Positions 35,981 through 49,917 of a DNA stretch of 64,000 nt are shown one piece after another (within the stretch, counting starts at the first letter, position 1; each line of letters starts with the position of its first letter). The position numbers were made by a program, and so were the translations under genes. The DNA is from Toxotes chatareus (Eukaryota > Chordata > Actinopteri > Toxotidae). A model generated the notes under the pieces. The model was not told where the DNA came from. It worked only from the letters and a program-made list of their open reading frames with translations, and ran no database searches. The stretch lies in the NCBI GenBank assembly GCA_016801885.1, contig CM028888.1, forward strand, positions 11,703,170 through 11,767,169, in the 5' to 3' direction.

Positions 35981-37060
35981 TTAAAGAACCTGAACACAAA
36001 ATTTTCTGACATAGTTGGAAGTGTTTTGGGCCACATTTGAATGAAAATGAAATTACCGTTGTGGGTTCATTTGCTTTCATTTAAATCTAATCAAACCAAA
36101 CTCACACAGTCCTGGTGATCGTTGCTGATTCATGAATATGTAAAAATACTGAACATCTGACACCAAGTTTCAGGGGCTTTAAACAAAACTCCAGTGAATC
36201 TCAGCCTCAGTTCAAGTGTTGAAGTCTCAGTATGCTACGAATGAACAAGTTTATACAATGTGTCATCAGATCAGGCCTAAAGTCAGGACTATTTATAGCT
36301 GTTCTGAGAGGTCCAATTCAAAAGCTGGGAGAAAAGACTCTTCCTGGATGGACACCACTGCTTCCCAGATCTCTTTCTCTGAATATCTGTGTATTCTGTG
36401 TGACTCTGTAGTCTTGGTGTGATGAACTGTACAAACTGATATGGGTTTATGCCCGCGTTCACACATACAACAACTGAAGACGTGAAAGGCTGTGAGTGGA
36501 ACCACAATCCTGGAGGTCCAACCCTGAGTCTGAAGTTTAAAAAGGTTCACCCTTATGCAAATTGCCTTTCATGCGCTGAAGCAACAACCTGGAAACAACC
36601 AATCATGCTTGTCCTGATTTATGCTTTGATTGTATGTGTGAACAGGGCATAAAGTTCACAAACTTCCAAACCCGCCCAACGGCTGCATAAAGTCAGAGTC
36701 TGTTTTGGTAATTTACAAAAACTGTCCTTCAATTCCAGTTCTGTCACAAAGGAGGTTTCAGATGCTTATCAACAGACACCTCATCTGAAGCATGCTGAGA
36801 CCTTCAGTCTAAAAGTCCTGTTGTACATCTCCTGTCTGGATAAGTTATTGCTGTACTGGTTTTTGTAATCAGAATGATTATAAACTGTAAGATAAATATG
36901 ATTTGGCAGTTATAGTTCATGCATGTGTAAAGTTACATGCTGGAGTGATTTTTTTTTCATTAATGTATTTTTATTTGACATCTTGACACTCCACAGTGTG
37001 ACTCTGCATCTCAGCTTAGAAAGTGTCAGCTTTGTTGTTACCTGCAGAGGCCATCTGGTT

Positions 37061-37510
37061 AAAGGATAAGGCTGGAAATGTCATGTATGTTTCTTAGTGT
37101 CAACAAATCCCATGAAAATAACAAAACTATCCATGTGTTACTCTGTCTTTGTTTTTAGATTTCCCCATCCTGTCTGTGCCTCTCAGCCCAGAGACCACTG
37201 GCACCTGCTGAAAATATAAATCACAATTAGATACACTTTTTAAAGAGGCTAAGTTATTTCTTTTAGCAGCTGGGTACTCTAGTTTTTATCAAAAAGGAGT
37301 ATACTGTATATTTGTTGGCGACTATTTTCAGTTGCGGATTAATACACATTGATGTACTAGTGAGTATTTCCAGCAACAGGATAGTGTTTGTGGGGCTCGC
37401 TCAATATAAACTTCTAAGGCCATATTTGTAGTAATGAATAAACATGCGCAGCTCATTGTTATCATGGGATTTGTTGACAATAAGAAAAATGCAGACCATC
37501 ACAAGACTTT
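37061..37510. repeat. Dispersed repeat family A with short terminal inverted repeats
   Basis: It begins near 'aaaggataaggctgg' with 'gtcaacaaatcccatga' (about 37100) and ends with the complement 'tcatgggatttgttgac' (about 37465-37481). The interior has 'ggagtatact', 'gattaatacacatt' and 'gcgcagctcattg'. Similar copies lie at 28885-29340, 53935-54530 (partial) and 57711-58230. Confidence 0.6.
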
Positions 37511-38299
37511 TAGTCTGTATGTAAGGACGTGAGAAAATGCTGACCTCTGCTGGTCTAAGCCAGATCTTCTGTTGGAGACTTGCTGCTGGGGCTTCTGTTT
37601 AATTTGTCTCTTATTTTGTGCAGGTTGTTGCTCTATTTAATGCAGACACTCATCAAACTGCCTTTCAGACCTCAAGTCAGGGTCTGACTACTCTCGTTTG
37701 TTTGTTTGATTGTTAAGTTACCTTTGTTAAATTAATTTCTGTTTTGAGTGCCCTGTGTATATTTTATTTTAGAGAAATGTTTTGCAGTGGTACGGAACTC
37801 AGAGCTGAGTATCTCACGATTTCATCCATCAAATAAAACCAACCACAAATTATGATGTTATATAATGTTATATAATGTTACAGCAGGTACTTTTTTTAAA
37901 GTAAAGAAAGTTTTTACTAAGCTACCATGGTAAAGGTTGAAAGTGGAAACAGTGCCAAATGATCCTCTGAGTCTCAGGGAATCATTGTCTTTGCCTTAAA
38001 CTCCGGGGACTTTATTAACTTGTATTTACTGTCATTAAACAGAAGATGTGTGTCCTGGGTTTAACTTTCTTTTTAATGATGTAACAAGTCAACTCAAAAC
38101 ATTGCCTCCTATGCTGAGGACTATATGCATGACAAACACGTTTAGTGTGTGATTTCCACCACAAAGCTTAGGTACAACAATCTGGGATTTTTTTTCAGGT
38201 TTTCCTGAGAGGCTCGTGTAGGATTTTCAGGTTCTGTTGTATAGCTCTGTGTATGGAGAGCAACATACAGTCAGTTTAAACCATATAACTTTGGGTTGG

Positions 38300-38480
38300 T
38301 GGAGAAAGTATTCATATCCTTTACTGCGGTAAAAGTACTAACACCACACTGTTAAAAATACTCATGTAAAAGTCATGTAGTAGTCTTGCATTGAAAAAGC
38401 TACTCGGGTAAAACTATGAACATATATTCAGAAAAATGTACTGGAAGTATTAAAAGTGAAAGCACTTACAATGCTGAAAA
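38300..38480. repeat. Dispersed repeat family C copy
   Basis: Contains 'ggtaaaagtactaacacc', 'acactgttaaaaatactc' and 'agtcttgcattg', matching the family described at 27455. Confidence 0.6.
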
Positions 38481-39109
38481 ATGACCCTGTGACTGAATAA
38501 TTAGATCATTACTACTCATGCATTAATATAAGGGATTTTAATGTTTTATTAGAAGTATATAAACATTTAATACATGATTCAGAAGAACACATAATCTAGC
38601 TCTATGCCACTATAAGGACATTGTTTATTAATGTACAGTATTTGTCAATAATTATTACCTCTGATTTTAAGACACTATATTATTACAACTAACTAGATTA
38701 TCATTCATTATCCGTTCATACTTCTCTAGCTATAGGTCTCCACAGGAGGAGTTACAGTGGTTGATATAATACACTAATAAACACTTATCTGCTAATAACT
38801 ACATTATAGCTTGTTATGTTATAAATCATTTCTTAAATGTTTACATACTGCTAATAAATAGGGTTAAAATAAAGAGTTACATTTTGCAGTTTTTATATAT
38901 TTATTTTCTCAGACATGAGAGGAATATCTTCAACAACTTAAAATTGTCTCATTCTTCACTGTTTCCCTGAATGTTGAACATAAAATCTGGTGACAGTAGA
39001 CTAGACTGCAAATACTACCAAACTCTCATGTGGAATACTATATACCTGAAATGGTGAGTACTGTGAGGATGCAGTAAGCAAGAAAACAGAAAAAGACAAA
39101 ATTAAGAAA

Positions 39110-39388
39110 AGGCACAGTATGTACACTTTAATGATAAAAGAATATGAAAATAGTCAAAATCAGTAAGATTAGTCATAAAAAAACTTTGTTTCCATTAAGA
39201 CATATTTCTTGCAGTTTTACAATAAGAAGAAGGTTACAATCGTTTGTTTAGTGCCCTGGATCTTCCCCTGATGGCTGCCTTTCCATTTAGCCACAATGGA
39301 AAGAGTTTGTTCTGTGTACAGTGAGGTCAGTTTCAGCATTGTTCTCCTCTCTTGTTTGTTTGGCTCCCAGTTTACTTGTGCAAGTAAT
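39110..39388 (-). other. slc37a2: slc37a2 3' UTR
   Basis: Follows the stop complement at 39389-39391. An ATTAAA signal (complement of 39127-39132) suggests cleavage near 39110. No nearer AATAAA is present. Confidence 0.5.
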
Positions 39389-42300
39389 TCAGATTTCTTT
39401 GAACCTGCAATAAAAAGCTGAATTAATAAAAAGTTACAAACAAACAAACAAGACATAACTTTGTTATTTATTGAGCTTTAGAGGTGCTGGTAGGTACATT
39501 TTGTTATGTTTGGTCTGTTTCTTTATGCTAAGCTAAGCTGGCTTTATGATGATAAAGTGGGAGTGGGCACTGTTTTCATAAGACAAATAACTTAGCTTAA
39601 CCAGCCATTGGTGATACTCACCCTCTGACTCGAGACGCACGCCCACACCAACCCTGAGCTTCCTTATAAACAAGCCTGGACAAAAACTGAAGACAAACAA
39701 ACAAACAAATAAATAGCATGTCAGTCGGGGTGTCATTACACAACTACAGGAACAACCTCCTCATCAGTGGAGACAATTAAATAATCCAAAACTCGGCTAG
39801 AATAGACAGTAATGATAAAAAGCAAAATCTCATCCTAATGTTCAAAGCTTTGCTGTAAGAGATTAAAGAGCGATGTGAGTGAGACGATAAAGTGTTTCTG
39901 ACCAGGCACGCTAAGACATCAGCAGAGATGAGCATGTAGAAGACATTGTTCCAGCCAGTGGGAGAGATCAGCCCGGCTAACAGAGGACCCAGTGCAGCTC
40001 CTGCAGACAGCACACCAATATCAATACACACTGAAAGCATGTCTGTTGACTCTTTTAATATATAACCTCACAAACTTTCAACCATTTAGACTTCAAACAT
40101 TTGTCTGTGAACATTATAAAGTGGTAACATCTTCATCTTAGTATTTCATCTAAGTGTAAATGATGGTTGTAAAGTGTTGGCTCCATTTCCTTGCCAGCTC
40201 GCACTTTTCACATGAAAAACTTTCAGAGTCCAAGTTTATAGGAGCTGTCAAAGAGTAATGGAAAACCGAAAATCAAGTTGAAGATGCTGAATATCTGCAC
40301 ACTCAACACATACCTATTGAACCAGTCCCGTCTATGATTGCTGTCACTGTTGACAATGCCCTGGAGTTTCCTCTCAGACTCTCATGTGTTCCCTGTTGCA
40401 ATAAAAACACATCATGTAAGTAGAATCAGTGTTATTTACATTTTTTCACTTTCCACTTTAATGAGATTATTGAAACAGTTTATTTAACAAAAGACCTGTT
40501 GCTCATGTTGGATGATTTTTTTTTAAGGTTTAACAGATCGAAGGGACATTAAACAGGGAGGGATTCCCATGATGCTTTCGGGTCTTACCAGGTCAGCAGA
40601 TACAGCAGTAGTGATGAGGGCGTATGGTCCATTTACCAGGCCTCCACAGACCAGGAGCATACCTACATGTGGAAAAACAGCAATAAGTAAAAAAGCCTAA
40701 ATCAAGTTTTTTTCCGCCATGTACAGAAATAAACCAACTTTCACATTTATTTCTGATGACCTGCGACTCATTTTGTACTTTCAAACAAAACCACTATAAC
40801 AGATAACAGTTGCAATATGCAGACAATATGCAGCAGTGTGTATTTATGCGGGTGAATGTTCAGAGGTTCAGAGTAAAACTTAAGTAGAACTTAATTTTTA
40901 TTCAAACTGGAATCTACCAAATGGACAAATATTTTCTTATTAAAATGAACCATGTAGACAATGCATCATGTGAAGTTGTTGAACAATAAAGACATCTTAC
41001 CTACTGTAGTACCAAGGCTCCTTTGTCCAATGTAATTATAGAGGAAAAGCTGGAACATTTAGAAAACAATCAGCAGAACTCACACATTCAGCTTTATGTT
41101 CTCCTGTTAACAACTACTATGAAAAAAATCAATGCTATGTTGGAAATTATTATTTATTCTATGATGTGACACTCACCATGGGGGCAGCAGCAACCAACAT
41201 GAAGCAGCAAGTTGTCGCTCTACCACCGGTGTAGTCAGACACAAGGCCTGCCATAATGCCTCCTGTACACACAAAACATATTCAGTCACATCATATATGT
41301 TCTACGTAACATACTTCCTTTTCTACTTCCTCCATCTGAAACATCTTGGAAAATGAAATCTTTCCAGATTATGTGAAACAGCTGTTAATCCACCTTACCC
41401 ACAATTCCTCCTACATCAAACAGTGTCGACATGTCTCCAGCTGCTTTTGCCTCAAAATGTGCTGAAAATGAAAAACAAAACCCACGTTAATTTAAAAATA
41501 CCATTAATTATGTGGATGAAAGTATATCACATGTATGAAACGATGATCACTGGATAGAAATAAAGCATGTGAGAAAACACTAACCAACATTTGAAATGTA
41601 GAGAGGGAGCCAGTACAGGAAAGTGTAGCTGACCAGCTTGGCGAACAGCAGACAGAGAGAGAACTCCACCACTCCCTGTGTAAGACACAAAACTCTTCAT
41701 CTGAACATGTTTTTTTTTTTTTTTTTATTAGTGCACAATTCTACAATTCACAGGGAACTTTCTGACACACAAGGTCAGGAAGATAAGAGAAGCAAACTGT
41801 GAGAGGACAGGAGTAGGGCTGAGTATCATACCAAACGAGTTTCAGTGCAGATACCACATCACTTTCACCCATCTCTTACTATAAACTTTAGCTGTATAAT
41901 GTTGCATGTATTCTCTTTTCCTCTGAAAATTACAGCTACGTTGAATAAAAGTGTCACGATTTTTTCTGATTACAGTGATTTCAAGAAACTCTATCATTTC
42001 CACAGTTATAAACAGTTGTTTTCACTCACAGGTATACTGAGAGCCCCGCAGAAGCTAATGGCCTGGGTGTGGTCCTCGACAACCTCCGGAGAGTCAGTGG
42101 CAATAACACTGTTGATGGTTCGGTCAACGTGGGGTGAATTCTGCAGGAGAGGCTCCGCTTCACCGCTTTCCTGATCCCCCTAACGCACAAACACACGTGC
42201 ATGAGTTCTAGCAGTCTTGTTACGCATTAATTAGGAAAACCAGTATTTTGGAAATAACTCACATGGTGCTGAGGAAGAGTGCAGTTAACGTCTTCAGGTT

Positions 42301-45300
42301 CTGAATAAGAGAGAGAAAAAGAAGGGACTGAGGAACTTCTACAGAAACTGAGAACTTTAAAACAACATATAGGTTTGACAAGAAACTCAATTTTAAAGAA
42401 GTCACAAAGTGTAAATAGGGATCAATCAATCAATTAGCTGTTGGGGGTGAACTTCATTTTGTTTTGTATCGCCTTCCACTTTTGCTGCTGGGCCAGACAG
42501 AGCATAAGTTAGCTCACATTAAACAAGGAAACGGTACTGTAGCTCAGTTAGACCTCAACCTTTAAAGTTAAAGGAACTGAAAACCATTTGCGTCAAAAAT
42601 GTGAGATCAAGCACAGTCCCACATTAAATGCTGGGGTGTCCGTGATTGGCCCGATACAGCCTGCTATGTGTGTTTCTCAGATATACAGAAACTTACTCTC
42701 AACCAGGAAGAAGAAGCACAGGATCCCGGTGGTGGCGATGATGATCCCTGGGACAATGAAGGACATTCCCCACGCCGTGGAGACAAAGACTCCTGCGATG
42801 AGGGAGCCCAAGATATTTCCTACTGAGGTGTGGGAGTTCCAGACACCCATGATGAACCCACGCCTGATGATAAAAACACAAGCACACAAAGTAGGTTAAT
42901 GAGAATTAAAAGGTATTCCTTCAGAAATATGGTTTTGAATGCTAAAAGCTCTTAAATAGGCTTTTACACCTTGTGTATTCTACAACAATATGTACGGGGA
43001 TACAAATCTTAAGCAGTTCCCTTAATTAGTCATCAGCCACATTAAAGGAGTTCAACCTTTTTGGGAAATGCACTTATTCGTTATACTTCCCTTAGTAATA
43101 TTCAGATATCAATGTCTAGGTTAAGTACGGAGATAAAGAAAGGCCATGGTTAGCTTAGCTTAGCAGGAGGCAGTAGGAAAACAGCTAGAGCAGCTCTGTG
43201 TAAAGTTCAAAAATGCACCTTCCAACATCTCTAGAGCTGACTAACAGACACAATATATCTCCTCTCCTCTATTTTATTTGTACGCAAACTGAAATGTAAA
43301 AACTACAGATTCTTACAGCACATAATTCCAAGTAAGGGGAATCAAGGCTGGAACAATTTCTTGACAAGAAATACAGAGGGGCATGGGGGGGGTGCCGTCC
43401 AAACAATGCTGCATTTGCCTGTATCTGTTTAAACTTTTTCTTTAATGCAATGTGACATCATCCGGCAAGGCACTGCACCAGCCAGTCACTTACATGAAAG
43501 CACGTGCTCTGGGTTGGTTTAATTTGTAACGTGAACGCTGTATTTCTGTTGTTTACCTCAAGATTGTCATAGCAACAGATAAAACACTTGCCACTGTAAT
43601 GGCTTTCCAGACTTGTAACATCCTGTCTATGAATATTACAAATCACTGTGGTGTGTTTGGACATCTAATAAGTTCTTAAACACACGATTCCGTTCCTCCA
43701 GGATTGTATTTCACTGTCTCACCGGAGCATGAAACAACATGCCCTCACCAACGCAGCTTCATGCGTAATGTTAACACAGGGTTAATGTCTGTGTGAATAC
43801 GGCCTTAATCATCAAAAATAGTTTGAGCACATAACCCCTGCCATTATACACTGCGATTGGATTAAACAAACAAGATACGATGTGTTTAATTACAAAGCTT
43901 TATAGGTGCTGGTAGACGCATATGTGACCTCCGGACAAAGCCAGGTTAGCTGTTGTCCCCCGACTTCCAGTCTTTATGCTGGTGGATATCAATCTTCACA
44001 TTGCAAGCTACATAAGAGGATTTCACAAAATGTTGAACTATTCAATTAATAATAAGTAACTGATTGACTATTTCAAGCTTAAAGAAATTAATGAAAACAA
44101 CCCTAATTTTGGGTAACTTTGAATTTAAGAACTTAAAATGTATACTTTTATGCTGACCTAGGTCATTACAGTGCATGGAAACATTTTTAATATCTCTGAG
44201 TAAGCTGGTTTCTTTTGTGAAAGTAAACATATTCTGTGTCTGTAGACCAGCCACTGAAGAGGGTGGGACCTATTCAAGCAGTCTGTTGTTTTCAAAATCA
44301 AGTGTTCTCATTCTGATGCTTATCACTGTGATTTGCTTTTGCTTCTACTTTGTTAAGAACCAGTTTAACCACTTTTTGAGCTTCCAAGCGTATTTAAGGG
44401 GCAGTTTAGATTTAGCACGTGGATTTGGAGCTTGTGGTCTAGGTTCGGTCAAAGCTGAGTTTCACTTTGTCCAAACGTGAGAAATCTGCATATGTGTGTG
44501 TCAGTGAGCTACAAAACAAAAGTCATCTAACACTGCATAGTCAGCAGGACTGCGCCCCTGGTACTCACTTCCCCTTTCCAAACCAGTTGCCGACACAAGC
44601 CACCACTGCAGGCCAACCGGTGGTCTGCACCAGCCCGTTCATGACCTGCAGAGTGAAGCAAACAGAGAGAAAGAGAAAGCAGCCTGTGTTAACTTATGGC
44701 ATCAAAGCCTCATAACTTTGGTGCAAACTCTACATATAAAGGCAGGTGGGTGGAGACCAGTGTGCAGCTCTTGTTAACAGTCCCACAACGAACCTATATA
44801 AGCCCCAGACACATGCCTCCGGTCACATGATGCAGCTGTGACTCATGTGATACATGTGAGTAAGGCCTGACTAAGCCACTAAGCCAACGGGAGAAATAAT
44901 AAATAGGTGACAAACAAGGTCTGTACTGACAAACCTGTGACTGGGCAAACAGGTTGTTAATTAATACAATAAATTAGTGATTTATTGATTGCTACATGCA
45001 GGTGCTTCAGTCAGTTTTCACTCTTCTTCAGATATTAGATTTTGGTCTCTCTTACGTCAAAGAAGACCATTTTTCTTACAAATGTGCAAACTTATTTTTG
45101 ATCTTAATTATTATTTATAGCATGAGTAATACTTCAATTTAGTTTCCCATAGGTTGTGAACTGACTTGTGGAATCTGAATACGGGGAGAGGTCATGTGAT
45201 GGCATGAAGCTCATGTGACACTTCAGGGCTATAAAAGACCACAGCATTTATGAGCTAACTACTGACTTTTTCCATTTATTCAGCTGCACATGAAACATTC

Positions 45301-48300
45301 CTGGAGACCTTTGAGTCAGTCGAGAGCAGTTTTTTAAAAACTACAGAAACTATTTTCTGACATTTTAAAGACTAAATGATAAAACAGGAAAATAATCATA
45401 AGCTGCAATCTTAATATACAAAATGGGAAAGTAGCCTGTGTCAAAAACAGATTTCTTATTTCTGAGGTAGTCCAGCTCTTACATGACTAAAATCTGTGCA
45501 GGGTGAGAGGTCTGCTGATTCCCATCATAAAGTCACAGCAGCAACACACTCTGATTCTCAGTGTATGGGTGTGGTTTTTACTGGACCACAGGTTATTCAA
45601 CAGTAACTGAAGTGAAACAAAACTCTTCTGACTATACCTTTATTTGCACTGAGTGTGCATACACAGCATACACACAAAGACCATCATTCATTTCCAATAG
45701 AGCTGAGTGACCAATGAAACTGTGTTTGTGTGTGTTGGTATGGCTGAACATTTGGTGATGAGTTGAAAATAAACAGCTCAGCAGATCGCTGTGCTTCCTT
45801 CTTTCTCTTCTAAAGTGATTTTGCTGTATGCAGTAGTTTTGTTGGCCAAAAGAGATGAGAAGCTGTTTAAAGCAATTCAAATCTTCCACATTCTGTGCAC
45901 AGTTAAAAGGCACAATGCATTTCTAAATGTAAACACATGACATAAACCTGCTTGTTATCTATAGCTGTATAATTATACATGTATATGAATAAATGTAGAT
46001 AAAGTTTGGGTCTTTAAAGAAGTCCTATGCAGATTTCTTGCAAACAAAAAAAAATCACTGTTTAAACTCATTGTGTGTATTCTTGAGGTTTTGCAAAACT
46101 GATTTTTTGAATCTTTTAAATCCAGCATTGTTAATAGCCATGTTTACTGCCTTGGACTATTCTTCCTTGCCTTTGCAGGTGCTTTACTACACCTTTGCAT
46201 GTTTCTGCTGGTCTGCTAATCCCACCAGAAGAATAAATGCAGTGTCTACAGATTGGTTGCATCTACTGTACTGCTGAGGATGATGGTAATTGACTTAAGT
46301 AGCTTTACGGGAGTTTTATTTTCTTGATTCCAAGAAGGTATTCATTTAGCAATGACATATCTTGCTCTGGACTAAAGTGCTGGCAGCACAGACAAAATGA
46401 CTGATCAGCTGACATTACAGCCCTCGTGTCTAAATGATACATCTGTTATAATGCTCATAACTACAACAGAACAGGCCAACCTCAGCAATAAAGAAAGTCC
46501 AGAAGCCTCTGGTGTTGTGTGTTTACCTGGATGAAGGCATAGTACGCCAATGAGTGGATGTTCCAGTAGAAGCCCAGGCCAAACAGAGCTGTGAACAATC
46601 CACTCATCAGCATCCCAACACTTAAATAGTACCGCAGAGGCAGGCGCTCTCCAAATATCCCACTGTATACACAAGGAAGAGATTATGACTCAATGTAGCA
46701 CACACACTGAGACAAAAAAGTTAACAACATCTGCCAGCAACAACACATACAAACCTGAAAAACATGCCGATGGCATAGGCAATCAGGAAACAGTTATCCA
46801 AAACCCCAAACAGTGTCTGATAGTTGTCTTGGTCTAGAGAGACAATACAGATAAAACTATTAGCATTCTTGATCTCTGCAGTGATGGTATAATCAGTGTC
46901 TAAATTAAGAGCCTTCCTATCCTGTACCTTATGATACCTTAATACCAAAAAAATGAGAGTATATTTTTAAGATGATCACTTTTGCTCTCATGTATTCACA
47001 CTAAGAATAAATGGTTAAAGAATTTTGAAGTCTGACACCAATATCCTTTAATGGAAATGAAAATAAAGGCTGATCTATGTGTAGAGAAGGATTTAGCTCG
47101 TTTAGGAGGTTATATGTTGGACTTGGGTATTTTTGTAGATCCATAAATTAATCAAATGAAAAAGAATCCCTGACATGGAGCGTTGGGTCAGGATACAGAG
47201 ACTGGACTCGGGTTTATAAGATTTTAATGAAGGCTTAAGGTGTCAGGTACATGGGCATGACAACTGCTTACTACTAGTACTTCAGTCTTATCCAGCGTAG
47301 GTGTGGGTGTGGTTGTAAGACATGAGAGTAATATTCATTAATTATGTCATAAACAGGAAATACAAGCCCAACAGCAACTGGGCTTGTATTTCCTGTTTTG
47401 AACTGAATTTAAAAGAATTAAAGCAGCATTCACAGAATAGCTCCACACAATTTCAACCTGACAAGAAGTTTTTAATTTCTGAGGTGTCCGTATAAGTTGT
47501 GCTTTACTTGCATACATTGTCTACTTGTGATTGAAGTATCCAACAAGTACAGGACTTACCAAAGGGCGCCCAGTCACACCAGGTGGCATTATTGGTTACG
47601 TTGAGGTCTGCTGGCCGAATGACTGTAGAACAGTTTCTGTGAAGCTCACTCTGAGTATCAGAGAGAAAAATATTGAAGGAAGCAGATTAAACCCACATTT
47701 ACTGCAAACAGCCTGTGTCTGATGTCCACAAAGTGTAGCCTTAGCGGATAATACCATAACTTTTACAGGTGCTGATTATTTAATTTTACTTCTTTTGAGA
47801 GATAAACGGCTTGGAGAGGCACTGTTAAGACAGACATTCTGACTAGTTCTCTGAATGTTTTCATCTCTTCATTTATCTCCTTTGTAATCCCTGTTCATAT
47901 ATGTGGAAAGGAGAAGACTTGTGCATAAACTCAAGCTAAAGTGCAACTAATTGGGACTCTACCAAGGTACAAAGTTTTGCATCAGTAATACTCAGCCACA
48001 ACAGAAGAGGAGAAACAATAAGACAAGACAGACATTTATGTCTTTTTCATGACTTCCTAACTCATACAAAGGAGCTCCAGAAAACATATTTAGGCAGCAT
48101 TTGACCCACATTTCAAGTTCCTGCAAAAGTCCTGTAAAAACTGTAGATGAAAAGGAACTGAATTGCACCTTTACAATGCTGATAGGTTTCCGCGACAGAT
48201 GATAGGCTGTGTAGAAGATGAAAGTGAGGAAAAGAATGAAACCGCGATACCTGCAAAAAAAAGATTGAAATAAACATGTAGTGCCATAAACAGGTATTTG

Positions 48301-48783
48301 TAGTAATGTTATAACTAATTACAATAAAAAGTGATCTATTTTACTTTGCTTATTAATCTTTCAAAAAAATGACATGAAGGTTTGCTGGCACAGAACAGGA
48401 GCCTTTACATCAATAGCAATAGCAAACACAACAATAAGAAACTTTGTATGTTCAAAACTTTCCATTGACATACAAATGTATGTTTGGGACACATGAAAGA
48501 CACAGATGTCAACAAAGATGATGTCAGTAATGACATTTATAAGATATGACCTACTGTTGTATTAGTTTGAATTGTGTTCCTAACAGACAGGTAGATCAGA
48601 GTTTATGGCACATCCAAATGACTCCACAATGCCAGCCTTCTTTGGCTCCTCATTGTGTTTTTTATCACATATACTCAAGACATGGCACGGCACTATGAGA
48701 AACACTTTCAATTAACACAACCTATTCATTACTCTGAAGCTCTTAAAGTATTTTGCAACAAACAGACTGCTTGGCATACTAAC

Positions 48784-48815
<32 letters not shown>

Positions 48816-49917
48816 GTGCATCAATGTGTAAGAGTCCAGGTACATGCCATCATCATTATTACTGCCATCATTAAAATTTGGCAGCTGCAGTTTATCAAAT
48901 GTGTGAATTAATAATTTAACCTTTGGATTTTGAATGTTCATTCTGAAGGCATCTGTTTGGGCTCCATGAAATTAAATGGGCATTTTCAAAGTTTTCTGAT
49001 GTTTTATAAACCAAATCATTTAATTCTTAGTTGAAGTCAGCCTAATCAGACTGTAATAATCATAGCATGACACAGCCTTAATATTGGTACTTGGTAAATC
49101 ACAGTTTCAAGATACAAGGGAATTACTTGGAGAAAATCAGAATTAATCAAAATAAAAATAATTTTAGATGTTTTATCATTCCTACTAATTTCGCATCAAT
49201 TTACATTTTGTCCCTGGAGAGAACGGGCTTTCTTAGTAAACTGCTGGACTGTCGCAGTCTTGATTGCTGTAATGGTTTTGCAGATGCTTACCAAATTGCT
49301 TTACTGATTTATCCCCACAGTTCGCCCCACAAATGGCTACTTACAGCTAGCAGTGTGAGGCTACACAATACAAGCTGTGATGTTATAAAAAATAAAGTGC
49401 CCCGTGTCTTGGTAAATTCCTTGAATTCTGAATTTGTCGACGACCGTATTGATTAGGTAAAGATCAAATCTGTGTCAATAAGGGAGGAAACTCTAAAACG
49501 ACATGTTTTTAAAGGGACTTTGGCGTGGCAGTTGATCTTCATAGCATGACCCATTTACACCGGGTACAGATAACCCGACGAAAACAAGCAGTAGTAATAA
49601 TGAGTTTGTAACATGTAGTCAGATGTAGAAAATTAGGTGGAAATATAATGAACCCAGTGGGTTTACTAGCCCCAATACAAATCCGCAGAATGTGTGTTTA
49701 TCGATATGTTTAAGGCAATCATTAACAGTAAGGAGATAAGTTCACAGATACACGCCAGCTGCTCCCTTTTAACCCCAACGGCTGCAATGAGGGTGCCATT
49801 AACTGGCCTGCTTGGAAGTGGCAAAGAACAATAGGAATGGATGATAATGGAAACTTACCAACTATCTCGGGAAAACGATGTGATAAGTCGTATGCCGGGA
49901 GCCAGTTGCGATTTCAT
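39389..49917 (-). CDS. slc37a2: SLC37A2: ER glucose-6-phosphate/phosphate antiporter, complete
   Basis: Eighteen coding exons: 49859-49917, 48169-48250, 47560-47650, 46755-46833, 46527-46662, 44569-44645, 42697-42863, 42263-42300, 42030-42179, 41585-41675, 41399-41461, 41177-41262, 41001-41049, 40589-40662, 40314-40392, 39903-40000, 39622-39686 and 39389-39404. They total 1500 nt, 499 aa (human about 505). The start MKSQLAPG is followed by a first TM segment ending YHLSRKPISIVK. The luminal loop has N-glycosylation sequons (NCS, NVT, NAT). RGFIMGVWNSHTSVGNILGS and AALGPLLAGLISPTGWNN are family signatures, and the C-terminus ends in FKEI. The last signature and ...LVYKE match SLC37A2 better than SLC37A1. 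Known: 12-TM MFS transporter exchanging sugar-phosphate for phosphate, prominent in macrophages and osteoclasts. Exon 8-9 (cytosolic loop) is the least conserved part. Confidence 0.95.
41708..41727. repeat. T-rich homopolymer in slc37a2 intron
   Basis: About 18 consecutive T residues in the intron between exons 9 and 10. Confidence 0.7.
43045..43265 (+). repeat. Dispersed repeat family B in slc37a2 intron 6
   Basis: Reads 'tttttgggaaatgcactta', 'agtaatattcagatatcaat', 'ggttagcttagcttagca' and 'aacagctagagcagctctgt', then 'ccttccaacatctct', the order of the family described at 2865. A partial inverted copy follows at about 43900-44010. Confidence 0.6.
47351..47398. repeat. Perfect 20-bp hairpin with 8-nt loop in slc37a2 intron 3
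   Basis: AAACAGGAAATACAAGCCCA (47351-47370), loop ACAGCAAC (47371-47378), then the exact complement (47379-47398). Flanks do not continue the pairing. Could be a small inverted-repeat element, a cruciform-forming site or a short hairpin RNA; nothing in the sequence decides. Confidence 0.85.
48784..48815. repeat. (AAT)n microsatellite
   Basis: About ten AAT/ATA units in slc37a2 intron 1. Confidence 0.95.

Larger units (their letters stand above)
35416..39109. other. Gene-free spacer between pou2f3 and slc37a2 ends
   Basis: No exon with a plausible frame plus splice sites is visible on either strand. It contains the foldback element 35517-35980, a family A repeat (37061-37510) and a family C repeat (38300-38480); the rest is unique-looking AT-rich DNA, including a short 'atgttatata' triplication near 37855-37880. 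Confidence 0.6.

Noticed and set aside
39217..39456. Open frame across the slc37a2 last exon predicting a long C-terminal extension
   Set aside because: It requires the inner acceptor of the previous exon, which destroys the conserved LVYKE end. The other frame ends FKEI like the human protein.
41001..42179. Assignment of the transporter as SLC37A1
   Set aside because: Signature segments around the last TM helices and the C-terminus fit SLC37A2 better, and ccdc15 is its neighbour as in human 11q24.
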